In this document: in pieces, positions 46,839 through 60,360 of the stretch
How positions within the stretch are numbered: position 1 is the first letter of the stretch
Layout: each line of letters begins with the position of its first letter
Assembly: GCF_030272615.1 (NCBI RefSeq)
Contig: NC_081411.1
Span: 837,298,136 to 837,362,135, forward strand
DNA: 64,000 nucleotides
Source of the DNA: Cryptomeria japonica
Taxonomy: Eukaryota > Streptophyta > Pinopsida > Cupressales > Cupressaceae
Reading direction: 5' to 3'
The notes under the pieces: generated by a model
Seen by the model: the letters and a program-made list of their open reading frames with translations, nothing else
What the model was told of the DNA's origin: nothing
The model's database searches: none
Program-made: the position numbers and the translations under genes

Positions 46839-49800
46839 TATATAGATATATATATATATATATATATTTTTATTTATATATATATATACCTATGCATACT
46901 TATATTTTATTCTTGAAAATCTTATGTTGTTGATCTATATAATTGAAAATCTTTCTAACAGATAAATCAAAGGTTTCCAATTTTAATTAAATGAATATAC
47001 ATCTTTTAAATATAAATGCCAGGCTGCTAACATTGACAGGAGTATGTAAAGTTTTAAACGCCGCTATTTAGATCTAGATACTATTTATTTTCAATAAGTT
47101 CGTTTAACTTTAGATTTTATTTTCTTCATGTAAACAAATACATAATCTAAAAAGAATAGTCCATTTCAATCTAGATGTTAATTTCTGCATACAAGTTGTC
47201 CGATTTAAATTAATTTATACAACAACTATTTTTAGACTAGAAAACATTGAAATAAAACTTAGAAATGTTCATACTAATTTTTAGATTTGCCTTCTTTCGT
47301 TATGTATATGGCAGAAGTAAATAAATTGGTACAACATCTATATAATAAGATATTATTTAAAGTAGATTGGCCATTTAGCTTTAGATTTGATTTTTCTGTA
47401 ATCTATATAAATGACAACATTCAATAATCTTAACAGCAATTAAATGTTTTATTAATTAATTTTAACCTTAGAGATAGATATACTATTTTTGATTTTATTT
47501 TCTGCAAATAGTTTAGATAACAGATTTAAATAAAATAAATTTAACATGTCCATGTATAAATCAAATGTTTTATTACCAACCTACTATATGCATGCAAAAC
47601 TAATTCTATTTCTTTTCAAATAAATTGTTTCAAATGCGTAAGGGAAATCACAACTTTCTTTCTTTTTAGAACATCCTATCCACACAAATTTTTATTTCAA
47701 ACTTTAGGAACTAAAATCAGAAATAATCATTTTCTTTCCTGCAATATAACTTAAATGACTATTACAAATATTTAAATCTTATCTCCAAGATACTCTTGTC
47801 ACTTTACAAATAGGTCTCTCATTTCAAATAAATGTGGAAAATACTAAATCCATATCCAAATATTTTTTTGCAACAACCATTTCCAGCCACTTCTACTTGT
47901 CCTACTATTTTCTTCCAACAACCTACATTAAATCAAAAGCTATGACAATGGAGTGCTCACCTCCTAGTCTAGGGTAACTAGTAGCCACCCTTGAGCTCGG
48001 AGAACCAAGCCCTAGACAGGTAAGACGCATGCAAACACAAAAGACAAGGGAAAACTCAATCTCAAACACAATCCCAACCCAGGCTACACTACACCACACA
48101 TTTGTGATGTCTTTTCAAGGGTGGTAGTGGACCAAGTACCCTGAGGAGACTGCAAGTATGGTAAAACATATAGCCACCTCATGGCAAACCAAATACATCA
48201 AGTATAATAACCCCACATTCCTTATGCCCCCCAAGGAATTCATGCCTTATTTCCCTCCTTATGACCCCCAATGCATAAACAAGCCATGCCGCAAGGGTCA
48301 CATAAAATACCTTGTGATCACTCTCATAATGAGAGCCTCTCACTCGAGGGCTGTCACTTCTACCACCCACAAGTACATCCTCTCTCCCAAGAGTAGGAGG
48401 TCTTGATTACTCCTAAAACACATAAATTGCATAATCACAAAACACCAAATAAATTTCCAAGGAATACATGCAAGGCAACTAGCCTTTAACACAAGCAATT
48501 CTTTCAATCCAACATGCAATAAGAACACATTACAAGAAAGGTAAAACCAAGCTTAAACTACCCAAAGGTATGCTAGTTTTGTTGAGGATGAGCAGTCCAA
48601 TTCCATCCATCTTTGCTTTCTACCCTTAGCCAATTTCTATATCCCCAAATCTATCTTTTTTCTTTCAAAATTTGTTTGTCTCCAAAAATGGAGAGTGGGT
48701 GATTACCCCCAAAATCTCTCTTTCTTGCTTAAGAAGACACTAGTGTGAGTTCTCTCAAGTTTCTAAAACTGAAAAGGAAAGTAAGGTAAAATGGGAAAGG
48801 AAACTCTCATTCAAAAAGGAAGGTTCACAACTTAGTTCAAGTCTTCAAATTTCAATTTTCGCACAACTTAGAAAAGTCACTTTTTAGGGTGTCTAAAAGG
48901 TCACATGGGAGTAGACACTTGCCTAAAATTACCCCTAACCCTTAGGTATACCTTATGGGCTTTAGGAAACCCTATTAAACTACCCCTAGGTGTCCATTTA
49001 ACCCTTTTTTAACCCCTCTAAAGTTTATTTTCGCGTCAAACCTATGTTGACCATCCCAAATATTCTTTACCCAAGGCATTTATGGAATCACATTACATTA
49101 ATTGAAAAAGCTATAGTTAAAAAATTCCCTCCAAGAGATGAATTTAAAAACTCAAACATAAATCAACACATGTGTCAAGTGACACAAAGAAAATACTTTT
49201 ACAAATTGCTCATGAAATCTTGTCTCTTGTTGGATTTAAATAAATCAAATAAATAACATTTAACACACATGGATCATCTACTATTATGAATAAAATACGA
49301 CACAAAGGGGTGTTGCCTCTCGAAATAGACAAACTCTAATTTTACAAACATACATAGGTCTAGGTTTGGTTCTCCATAATATTTCCATGGTCACATGGGT
49401 ATCTTTTCCTACGCCACTCAAATACACATTAGTAATTTCCAATAACCTTGTATAATATTAAACACATGAATTAGAATACACATCAAACACTTTGCATACA
49501 ATTTACATTTGACAATTCAATATATCTCATATCCAAATAAATCTACATAAGAAATTATCATAATTCTCATAATTTTAGTCCCCACATAAACATACATCTT
49601 GATTCTATCATCATAATAAAGTCCTGCAAATCCAATAATGACATACATCATCTCCAATTTATCCTATTCTAGAATCATATATAATTCTATATCATAAAGC
49701 ATAGAAATGAAGTATCAACATTCATCAATGTTATCCCAAATCATGGAATCATATAAGTTCTAAATCCAGACATAGCTGACATATATTAAATCAAGATTAT

Positions 49801-50009
49801 CCAATCAATGGATCTTTTAGGATTTCAAATTCATAACATATCAAAATGTACACCACAAGGTGCAATAACTCTATAACCTGGTTCAATTGCTTTTCTCACC
49901 AATCTATCTGTCTAACATAGTCCATTCTATTGAATTATAAAGCATTTATTAATAATGTCAAACATGGTCAACTAAGTTAATCAAAGCTTGGTCTAGGGAA
50001 GGCCTTACA

Positions 50010-53000
50010 TCTTGCATCACATATTTATCTTTCCATTCTTTGAACACGTCATCACTAGGCCAAGAGAATATAACAATTTTCTTCTTCAACTTATTTAATC
50101 TTTTCCATGCATTCCTTAATTGCTTAACTTTAGTTTCCAAAAAACCATAATGTGACTTCATCTTTTCAATTTCCTCAATTATTCAAATGAATAAAGATGT
50201 ATCATCTGAATTGATGACATCATTTATCCGTTGTGATAATTTATGGCCTAACTCACCAAGCCATACTTCTTCATCTTTTAACTTGCTTGTGCTAAGAAAA
50301 CCTCCAGGAAATAATTCAAACTTTTGGTCAGCATACTCTTTTCTATACAAGTTTGCTTTTCTTTCTAGACCAGCTCTTCCCTCTGCCAACCTAGAAATAC
50401 CTTTTACCAACTCATAGGTGGATTTAATAGTGGGATCAGCATCTGCCTCTTCATGGGATGAGCACATAAGTTCCAACGCCACCTCCCTAGCCATCCATTT
50501 ATTCAATATTGGATCTAGAATAACCTTGTCCTCCTTTAAAGCAGTCAACATGCACAAAACTCTCTTCATATATATATACACAATAGAAGCCCATACTATA
50601 TCAGAAAACTTCAAGATTGTGCCCTTGATCTTCTCATCATATTTACTTGCAAAAATGGCCTGAGCCTGCTTCAATTTTTCCAGCTCATCCTGGATAGTCT
50701 CAATAGATTGGAAACTAAGAGTCACTAGAGAAGGTGGAAATTCAGTGATTGGAATAGTGGATGGGGATTTGGTTGGAGAGGAGGCAATCATCAAAGTAGA
50801 GAATTCACCCTTTTGTTGTTGCCCTTCCATCTGGCTCTTCAATTTTGCAATTGTATTATATTTACGAGCTATTTCTATTTTGGCTTCATTATAAGCTTTT
50901 AAAATCATCTCTAATTTTACTTGTAGGTCAACCTTTTCCTTGGCTTCTCTCTTGGCCACTGCCATATTGAATTTTCTAGACTCTAGAGTTGTATTGGCAG
51001 CCTCCACCAACCCTATGTCTTTTACTCTTTTTACAACCATGCCCTCTGAGTAACTGGATTATGAGGAGCCTTTTCTTTTCTTGCTTTCTTCTCTCCTCAA
51101 TGACCATATGACCAAAGCAACATGATCCTTGCTAAAGGTCACTCCTACTAAGGGATTTGTTTCTTTTCTAACAACATCAAGGATTAATGCATCAGCTATG
51201 TCCCACTCAAGGAGAATCAATACCCCAGCTTTTGCTATCATTTCCCTTCCCTACTCAGGGGTAATGGCCTCAAATTCTATCATCATTTCCTTCTTCACAT
51301 CTTCTTCAATTGCAAATGTGTCTTTATGAGGATATTCAATATTCCTCTTTTCACATCTTTCTTTGAAATGATCTATGTTTTTCCTCCAAATGAATTGCAT
51401 AAAATATCATGTTTTAACAAAATTACTATCAGCCAAAAATTCTTCACTGGCCTGTTTGATGATAGGGTCTAGTTATTTTCCCACAAATTCCTCCATAGTC
51501 AAGTCCATTTTGGCACTTGCTAGTTCTTCTAGCATTACTTCTTGCATTTCTTCATAAGTGTAAGCAACCTCCCCAAGACTTCCTAAATGCAACAATTGTT
51601 CTGCCACTGCATTTTCATCTCCCACATGTATTGGGGATTGGGATGGAGAATATAAGGGCTCATTTGCTTGCACCTCTTTTCCTACCCTTTGCATTTTAGG
51701 CAAGTCTTGGATCTCCAAGACATCTACTAATGGCCTTTTTCCTTTTGAAGAGGTGGGCTCATCTCTTGTTGGCATTAGCACATTATATGTTGGTCTCCTA
51801 TGCATCACATAATCACCTAGAGGCACTATCTTGGCATAGGCAAGCTTAGCTAGAACAAGTTTAACCTTTTCAAGGTTTTTTATTTATATAGCTTCCCTCT
51901 TCTCCTTTAGGGTTTGCATTAAATCTTCAAAGTAAAGAATAAAAAATTTGACCTTTTCCTCAAAAGAAGTAAAACTAGCCAATGGATCATAGCTATTATC
52001 AAATTGGTGGATGAAGTCTAGAGATTTCTTAAACGCTATCCACTTTTCCTTTTGCAGTTCCTGTTCATCTAAATTGAACTCATTTCTGATCAAATCTTCA
52101 AGAAAATGAAACCGATTAGCCTTATCTGCACATCTGACTTTCTTCCTAAACATGTCGTTGAAGAAACCCTCTAGGTCAGCAAACCTTACCACTGTAGTAG
52201 ACAACCTATATGGTTGAAGAAATTTATCAAAGTGGGCCCACCCACCCTTGATAATTACAAACTCATGTGCCATGGTGATGGTTGGGAAAATAGTTCCCCT
52301 CTCTTTATTTATCAATTATGCCTCCTGCAGACCTCCTATTTGTCTCAAAACTTCTGCAATTCCAACCTTTAAAGGGACCTAGTAAGGGAGCAGATAAGGA
52401 GCTCCTCTGAAACCATAGACTCTAAAAATAGTAGAGACTGGGTACAGATAAATGTCACCCCAATTGTGCACAATTTTAATGTCTTCAACAAACTCTTTCT
52501 TCCTGAGGAATTCAAGGAGAGATTTAGGAATCCTAGGGTTTTGTGGACACAAAAGGATTCTAAGCCTAGATGCAAAACATCTATCAAATTTAAGGTAACT
52601 AGTATCCTCTCTATCCCAAGATAGAATATTTCTCCATAACTGTACTGGCATTTCTTCTCCATCCTTCTCTTTCATTAGGTCCATCTCCTTAGAAAAGTAA
52701 TTAGCACCCTTGAACAAGAACATATGCATGAGGAGAGAGTACCATGCAAAAGGTCTATCCACCTTAGCATTCTTTATCCTTATTTAGCCCTCATGAATGG
52801 TATCAGTAAGATAAGGAGAAAAGTCAAAACTCACTGTCAAGGATGGGTTAAGAATTTGTGCCATCATTAGCATATAATAGGTTGGCATGGCTATTTCTGC
52901 ATCCTCTCTAAGAATCTGACATAGAGACCAGTACATTCCCTTAGCCCTTAGAGTAAAGAAGTTCAAGGAGAAGGGTTCCATTATGATCAAACCCACCATT

Positions 53001-53557
53001 GTTAATCCTCCTATTTTTGCAAAGAATTCCATTAATGGACCACTTCTGAGATGATCCCTCCATGTTTCTTAAACTTCAATAAGCAGTTTGAAATTGATAG
53101 GCTCCAAATAGTTTGAAACCTCACTGAGTCTAAAAACCTTTTTGAATTTATCATCATTAAGTCCAATCAGAACCCCTCCATTTACATTCCTTATAACCTT
53201 GGCTATGGGGTCATAATTGCTTGCAATTTGGGTAAGGAGGTTGACATCCATGAAAATCTTGGGCATTATAAGCTTTCCTACATCTAACTCGCACATACTA
53301 TTGTTTGTAGTGGGAGAATGCCTCTAACTGAAAGCAACCCTGAAGAGTCCTATACCTTTCATGCCTATCTAGGCATCCCTTAGCCAATATCCTTTGTCAT
53401 ATAGACCATCGCTAACCCTCAGGTGGGGAGATTTGGGCACAAGCTCCTTTAATTTTTCTACACTATTAGTTGATAAAATCAATTGCTCTAGGAAGTAATC
53501 ATAGATGGCTCTTTCCTGGTAATCCACCTTTCCTCTGAATTCTCTCTGTGGTGCCAT
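50010..53557 (-). pseudogene. ORF-B: accessory protein of a Ty3/gypsy element
   Basis: ATG at 53557. A single reading frame of 1,182 codons runs to the LARD insertion and then five more to its stop at 36780. Twelve in-frame stops (for example TAG 53369, TAA 53069, TAG 52379, TAA 51884, TGA 50183) but no frame change are seen. Landmarks: N-terminal YDYFLEQLILSTN; IFMDVNLLTQIASNYDPIAKV; FAWYSLLMHMFLF at about 52710-52750; SWDRED and NWGDIYLYPVSTIFRVYG; a Glu/Lys-rich middle with GVLILLEWDIADA; a coiled-coil-like C-terminal third; and FSWPSDDVFKEW near the end. It has no signal peptide or membrane segment that I can see. Paralogous to ORF-A. It lies downstream of integrase on the same strand, where Athila-like elements carry an env-like gene. 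No function is known. Confidence 0.82.
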
Positions 53558-55276
53558 TCCAAGAACTATCCCCTTTTTAAATAAAAATTCAATAGACTTT
53601 CTAAAAATTTAGAAACCTAGCAACATTAAGCAGTCAACAATCATAGAGCACGATTACGAGAAACTTACTTGTTATTGAGAAATTCTGCCCTACGCTCTGG
53701 TTCTTCTGCAAGAATTGTGAATGCACATAGAAAATCTTTGGCTCACAAAAAAAATTATTGCAGTAGCTGAGGATTTGACTAGAGCTAATTAAGTGGCATG
53801 CTTCAGCAATCAATTTTTTATAAATTCAAAAATTGGCTCCAATGGACAACAAAATTCTTTTAAATAGTTTTCCTTTGGTCCCTGATCCACGGAGGGAAAA
53901 CATCATGCACCTTCACATGGTGAATCAGTGACAACTATGAGATCATGCACAACTTGCATGCTCTTTACCTTACCTAGGCTGTCAACTTCAAAATGGGTCC
54001 CACTGCTTGGTTGTTGATCCGTGAAGGGTAAACATTATGCACCTTCGCATAGCAGATCAGTGACCACTGTCAGATCAGAAACTAACTACTTGACCTTTAC
54101 ATTCACTACAACCACCTTCCTTTTAAACTCAACTTTAGCCGCTGCCTCTAGCAGTTTCTCACTAGTTCACGAAGCTTAAGACTCATGTAACTTCCTTTTG
54201 CGATGTAGCAACAACCGCTGATGGATCCTAAACATGCTCAGTCTTTATTTTTGCACTATGACCATTCACTATTACAACTTTTTTTAACCATGGCCGCAAG
54301 TGGTTTGTCGCTAGTTTGCGAAGCTTAACAGTTGAGCTATTTCCTGCTACACTATGGCGACAACTGCCAATCAATATCAAACTTGCTCGACCTTTAACTA
54401 CCTAAGTTTTTAAAGTGGGCCCTTCATGTTACTCCACTCACCTGCAAACTTCTACCAGATGTATCCACATTTCAATCACTTATTTGCTCAAGAGTCTACC
54501 AATTTCCATCTTGTGACTGCCACATGCATTTTCTGGTGACTGTATTACTTCCTTTTAGGCTAGGTTGCCTCTTCGGCAAGCTATGCATGTGTCTCATTAA
54601 ACATGGGGTTTCATTAGTACCGACATTTCATTAAATGGACCCTTTTAAAACACCTTGAAGCCACGTGTCATGCTAGTTAGATAACCCTTTGCCTCGTGCA
54701 AACCTCCTATTCTTTCCATTTGGTCTGCCACATAGCTTGCTCTGTCATCGCCACCTTAGTAGAACTCGCTAGCTCACCTAGCACCCAGCTCATCGGTCAC
54801 TACTCCATGAAGGGTAATGGTCGAGCACCTTCTCTTTGCGGAGTAGCAACAACAATTGATCATCTTGGAACTTGTCTGCACTTTAACACCCGTAGATACA
54901 CTCTCAAAGAAGCAGGTCCCACCATTTAGTCACTAGTTTGCAAAGGCTAAACCTCAGGCAACTTTGCTTCACGAAATGGTGACGTCAACCAAATCAATAG
55001 GAACTTGCACGATTGTTATGAAACCTGACAAGGAAATAAAAACTTAGGAAAAAGGCAAAAATTAAAGAATTATGACAACCCGCCTAAGGCAGGACTTAAG
55101 AGGTGGCCCCTTTCTAACGACGGACTAACCCTTCCACTTAAGTGGAAAAAGGTAACGAGGAAACATAAGGGAAGACTTTCATAATGCAAAATTTTGAAGT
55201 GCAGAACCCTAAACCCTTAGAAACTTAACCCTCAAGAACAAATAAAAATTGAAACCCTAAAAATTTAATGGATTAA
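53558..55276 (-). other. Spacer between ORF-A and ORF-B with degenerate inverted repeats
   Basis: Non-coding. At least six degenerate units, starting near 53885, 54017, 54165, 54318, 54795 and 54940, share a CACGAAG or GTGAAGG half-site followed 20-40 bases later by CCTTCGC- or TTGCG-like complement and words such as GTAGCAACAAC. The segment near 55110-55190 (CTTAAGTGGAAAAAGGTAA) resembles 59985-60030 in the spacer before ORF-A, so the spacers may have been duplicated along with the ORFs. Confidence 0.62.
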
Positions 55277-58200
55277 AAGGAAAAAACTCCCAATACCGAA
55301 ATAGTGACAACACAATCCTCTATCATATCCATATTTAGCCCTTCACAAATCATTTCTAGTTGGGTATTGATGACACTTTCTACCTCTTCCTTCCAAAATT
55401 GTAAAGGTTTGACTGCCCCTTCTCTATTTTAAATATCTGACAAAAGAGTTTGTTCTAATTCACTAAAACTCTTCATCAATTCCCTTACCTTTCTTTCTAT
55501 ATTCTCTGGCAAAATTTGGGCTTCTTGGATTGATTTTACTAACAAAAGCATTGGTTGGAATGCATTTGGTCTCTCGACATGAAATTTAGAGGCCATGGAC
55601 ATCATTCTGAGCTTGCTTCCTCTTTGCAACCATTTTGTAAATAGGGGAATTGCCACTTCTTTATCATCATTAAACTTTTGAATAGCATTAAAATGTAAAG
55701 ACTATAAGGCATGGACATTGTTTAATCTGCTATCAACTTTCTCATTCAAATGAGTTGGAACTAAGCTAACTATATACTTTTGCTGCTCGACTAATTTTTT
55801 TTCTGATTCTTTTAGTTTATTTTCTAATTCAACAATCTTCTCCAAAAGTTGAGACTCATTTGGTTCAGTTGATCTTGTAGTATGAGGCCCTCATCATCAT
55901 CATCATAGGGGACTAATGCCATACCAGGGACATAATTACTTGTATTTAGTTGAACTACCTCTCCTCCCTGGACCATAGGTGGTGACCTGGATGTTGATGG
56001 CTTGGATGGCCCTATAAGTGCAGGATATGAAACCTTTATTTATCCTTGCTCAAGGAGTTGCACTCTCGTTTGCAACTCCACACACATTTTCTGAGATGTA
56101 TTATAATCATTAAAAAGATTGCCAAACTTTCTTATCAGCTCAACCTTCTCTAAAACTTCCTTTTTTGTGCTCTCATGTGCCAACTTAGCAACATCAACAT
56201 TTAACATTGTAGCCCCTACACTTGATGTGTCAGATGCTCTTTTTATAATTAAGCTTCCCCTTAAGTTGGGGTTTAAATCACTAATATTAGGCTTCCTAGG
56301 TCCTTCCTCTAGTGCCTAGATCACCAAGGTTGCATAATCATCTATAAAATCTGATCCTCTTAATGCTAACCCCGCTTCTTCTTTTAGATTGGAAGGCTAA
56401 CCCTTTGGTTTCCTAGTTGTATCAAATGCCACTACATCTGCTATGTCCCATTCTAGCAAGATCAAGACTCCAACCTGACTTACAATTTTCCTGCCCTCAT
56501 CAGCAGTGATTTCTTTAAATTCTTCCCTCATCTCATTCTTTAATTCCTCTTGGTTTTCTTGATTTGATTTGTTTGGCCTTTGGACCTTCTTCTTAGTAAT
56601 TCTTGTTTTGTACTCCTCAACCTTTGTCTTCCATACTAATTGCAAAAAGGCTTGGATTTTTACAAAAGCATCATCCTCAAGGAATTTATCACATGCCTCC
56701 TTTATTCCATCTTTGAAGGCTTTACCTTGGATATCTAAGGGACAAAGATCCAACTCCAAATTAGGAGGCAATGTAGGAACACCAAATTGCATTTCTGCAC
56801 TTGTTGCAACAAACATATCTTCCTCAATGTGTTTCTCACCTTGCCTTACTGACGAAAAAGATATAGCTGATGGTGAAGGACTTTTGTCTGAATCTTCAAG
56901 ATCAATGATCTTGATTCCTTGAAGAGGCTTAGTTTGTATCTTAGGGAAAGACTCTAAACTCATCGTCTTCTTACCCTTTTTCCTTATTAATCTTCCACTA
57001 TCATTCCTACTATTGTCTTCATCTTATTTCTTCTCTTGCTCTTTTTTGAGAAAATTCCTGAATAGGCCTCCCTACTACCATGCTACCTACTCTCTAAGAT
57101 AAAGGAGGTTGTGAGCTTGATTGTTGTTGGCCATGAACTTCTTCAAGTTTGGCTATCTTCTCCTTTAAAATCTTCTTCAATTCATCAAATTTTTTCATAA
57201 TAAAATCAATCTTGACATAGAATGGGGAAAAATCCTTTAATGGGTCATATTTTGGATCCATCTTTTGGATAGAAGCCCATAAATTTCTAAAGATTATCCA
57301 CTTCTCTTTTCTAGATTCTTGAGTCATTAAGTCAAATTCATTCCTGATTAAGTCCTCAAGAAAATTATGCACATGGGGCAACATAGTTCCTTCTATTCTT
57401 GTTCTAAAAGTTTTGTAAAAAGCTTCACAATCACTGTTTCTAGCTATACTCACTCATAAATGATATGGAGAAAAGAATTTATCGAAGTGATCATATCCTC
57501 CATTTAGAATTACAAAGTAAGGGATAATAGTGTAATTTGGGAAAATTGTTCATTTTCCCTTTCCATTTAAATCCTTATCCTGAATGCATCATATTTGTCA
57601 CATCACCTCAGCAAAACCTATTCTCAGAGGAAGGTTGAAGGGCACTACATGTGGCTGTCTGAAGAAACCATAGATCCTGATAACAATACTTACAGAGTAA
57701 GGGATAAAATCCCCCCAATTATGTTCAATCCTGGCAAGAGGCACCCTCTCCTTAGGTCTCACAAAATCATGCAATTCCTTAGGAATCCTGGGTGGATTAA
57801 CTATCAATGTTTGCCTCAACCTAGAAGCAAAATTGTTATCAAACCTTACAAAGATAGCCTCTTGTCTATCCCAAGACATATCTGTGCTCCAAAGCTGTAC
57901 TAGAATCTCCTTGTTATCAATTGTCCTTTTGAGGTTCATGGGACCCTCAAAGTAATCTCTATTCCTAAAAAGGAACATAGACATGAGTAAAGAATACCAA
58001 GAGAATTTAGCACCAGCTAATTGATTCTTAATGTCCAGTAACCCCTCATGAATATTTTCCTCAAGGTAAGGGGCAAAGTCAAAGACTACAATATAGTCTA
58101 GATGTTGTATTTGCATAGCCATGTACATAAAATCAGGCGTATCATTGTAATTAGATTAAAACCCAATATTTGACATAGAGAGAAGAAAGTAGCCTAAAAA

Positions 58201-58804
58201 TAAGGAGCAAAAGAACCAATTAGGAATGGCTCCTCTAAGATAGGGCCGATATGGTATGTTGTATTCCCTACTCTAGCTAAATGCATTGGAAGGAAACTCT
58301 TTCTAATGAATTCCCTCATCTTGTAATACTCTACCTTTTTCTCATTTAAATCTATCTGCACCAGGCTCATAGATGGTTCATATAGGTCAAGATTCTCTTG
58401 GAACTCTTCCCTTTTGATGGTTAATATAATTTCTCCATCATTTCCCCTAATAACCCTTGAAACTGGGTCATATCTGCTTGCAACAACTTTGAGTAGGTCA
58501 ACATCCATGAAAACACCTGGTAGTACCAAGTTGGCCAAATCATACTGCCAAGGACTGGATAATGGGGAATGCAAATTCCTTTGTCCATACCATGTCTTGA
58601 ACATTTCTAACCCATTCATCGGTATATTAGCATCCACCAAGCGGAATGCTTTATGAGTTAACCCTTCCCCTAGGGTTTTTCTATTCACAAACCTTTGCCC
58701 CTTCTATTTTCATTAGTAGAGGGCTTCAATCGGTCCAAGAAATCATCATACAAATTTCTTTTCATATAATCCATTTCTCTTGAATGTTTCTGTGAGGGAG
58801 ACAT
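55277..58804 (-). pseudogene. ORF-A: paralogue of ORF-B, directly upstream of it
   Basis: ATG at 58804 (MSPSQKHSREMDYMKRNLYDDFLDRL). About 1,170 codons, interrupted by stops and several frame changes (segments in different frames at 58194-58688, 57598-58128, 57094-57453, 56397-56963 and 55429-55656). It matches ORF-B in order and content: VFMDVDLLKVVASRYDPVSRV, FSWYSLLMSMFLF, SWDRQEAIFVRFDNNFASRL, HNWGDFIPYSVSIVIRIYG, FLEDLIRNEFDL, GVLILLEWDIADV. Amino-acid identity looks clearly partial (perhaps a third to a half in the best blocks), so the duplication is old or each copy evolved under its own constraints. It is transcribed in the same direction as the upstream integrase. Confidence 0.82.
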
Positions 58805-60360
58805 CTTTTGCAACTAGGGCTTTATACTATAACTCCAAATTTAGGAAGGAAAAACTAGGGCTAGTACAAGATTTCAAATTACCAAAGTAATTCACATAAA
58901 TTTCACTACTCTCTGTCTAGCACCTTACCCTAGAATAAATTGAAATCTCTTCTTACAACTTTATGAACAATTTATAATATCAATTTGTTTCAAGAATATA
59001 TGGAGAGCTCAGATAAACTTACTTCTTTGATTTTTGCCAGAGCTGACAATTCTGTGTCGCAGAGAGTCATTTCAACCTTCTTTAGCTATAGAAAAACCTT
59101 TTGGATTTCTATGAAATCTTTTATGAATGAATAAATTTTTTTAAGAGTCTTTAATTATTGCCTAGAAAAGAACACAAATGTCTCGTCTATCATTACTACT
59201 CACGTGAGCGAAACAACGACTCATAATTTTGCATCTTAAAAAGTTTAAAATTTGGTCGTCGATCATCTTCCAACTTGGAAAATCCAATGATCATCTCTTG
59301 TTGACTCAACACTTGAATTTTTATCTATATCAATGGACCCACAAAATCACAACTAATCAGCACCATATCATCTTTTGACAAGACTCCGTTAGCGGCCCCA
59401 CCGTAAGCCTTCCTAGTCAGCCCGAGACACATGGCATCATCTCACAATGCCACAGCCCATAACATCCTTACAAATTCCATCATGGGGATATGAGGGTCAT
59501 CAGATCTATTCAAACTTTACTGCTTTGCATAACGCCCATTAACTCCTCCAAAATTGAAGATCGAGCAAATTTTACCTCAGGACAAAACATCTCCGTTCAT
59601 TTTAAACATGTGCAAATTGATGAGACTATTAGTAAACTGACCTTTACCACCTCAGAATTAGTAACATGATGCTTTGACCTGTTATACTACCAACCCTATT
59701 GGTTTCCATTGAAAACACATTGCACAATCTCACAATGCCGAGGTCTTTATAATCCTCGCATCTTTGATCATGGGGAAGCGCAAACTATTGGATTCATTCT
59801 TTCTTTAACAACCTGCCAAAATACTTAGGACATTTGGACTTAGTAAATCATAATCGCAAGCACAAATATTTAAAAAGGAGGTCGATCACAATGAAATTCT
59901 ATGCGCGTGACTTAGGAAAATCATATTTCATAAACCAATTAACCACCACTTAATACTTAGGAAATGGAATGGCCCCGCTAATGAAAGTGGTACCCTCGGC
60001 CTTAAGTGAGAAAAAGGTAATGGTAGAAAATAGAAAGGACTGAAAACTTTCCTTCATACCAAGATTTAATCAAGAAAAGACATAACCCCTAAAGCCCTAA
60101 ACCTTGATAACTTGATAGAGGGCAAAATAAAACTAGAATGACCAAATTTTGCAAGGCATAATTTTTTAGGTCTTATTAGTGGCCCTAGTTGGGGATGTCC
60201 ATTTCATAGGAATAAGACAAGAAATCGGGATCTTTAGGTGAAGTGGACCAATTATAGATCAAACCAAAAATAAATTACCTAGACCGGGTAACTTTAACTG
60301 AAAGGAAACTACACTAATATATACAAAACCTGGCTAATGCTCATGGAAAATAACTACTTT
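58805..60360 (-). other. Spacer between gypsy integrase and ORF-A
   Basis: 1.55 kb without a gene. It holds scattered short inverted motifs (for example CTCACGTGAG near 59200) and a segment near 59985-60030 similar to 55110-55190. A long untranslated spacer implies that ORF-A is not translated by readthrough of pol and would need a spliced or subgenomic RNA. Confidence 0.55.

Larger units (their letters stand above)
36798..50009 (-). mobile_element. LARD-like non-autonomous LTR retrotransposon
   Basis: 13.2 kb in length. LTRs at 36798-41589 (4792 bp) and 45158-50009 (4852 bp) both run TGTCATGCCC...TTACA on the plus strand. TCTTG flanks the element (36793-36797, 50010-50014). A tRNA-Met-type PBS next to the right LTR and a purine tract next to the left one place it on the minus strand. 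The 3.57-kb interior has no coding potential. Giant LTRs with a non-coding interior of 3-4 kb are the definition of Large Retrotransposon Derivatives (LARDs), described in cereals. Mobilisation must use proteins of another element. Confidence 0.95.
45158..50009 (-). repeat. LARD 5' LTR (4852 bp)
   Basis: Aligned with 36798-41589 throughout, with scattered substitutions. The 60-bp net excess is explained by an added inverted repeat at 46597-46838, offset by a deletion of about 54 bp in the GC island. It ends GGCCTTACA. The TSD TCTTG follows. Confidence 0.95.

Noticed and set aside
55277-58804. ORF-A/ORF-B as a retroviral envelope gene
   Set aside because: The position fits, but I see no signal peptide, membrane anchor, Cys pattern or fusion-peptide-like segment, so an envelope function is not supported.
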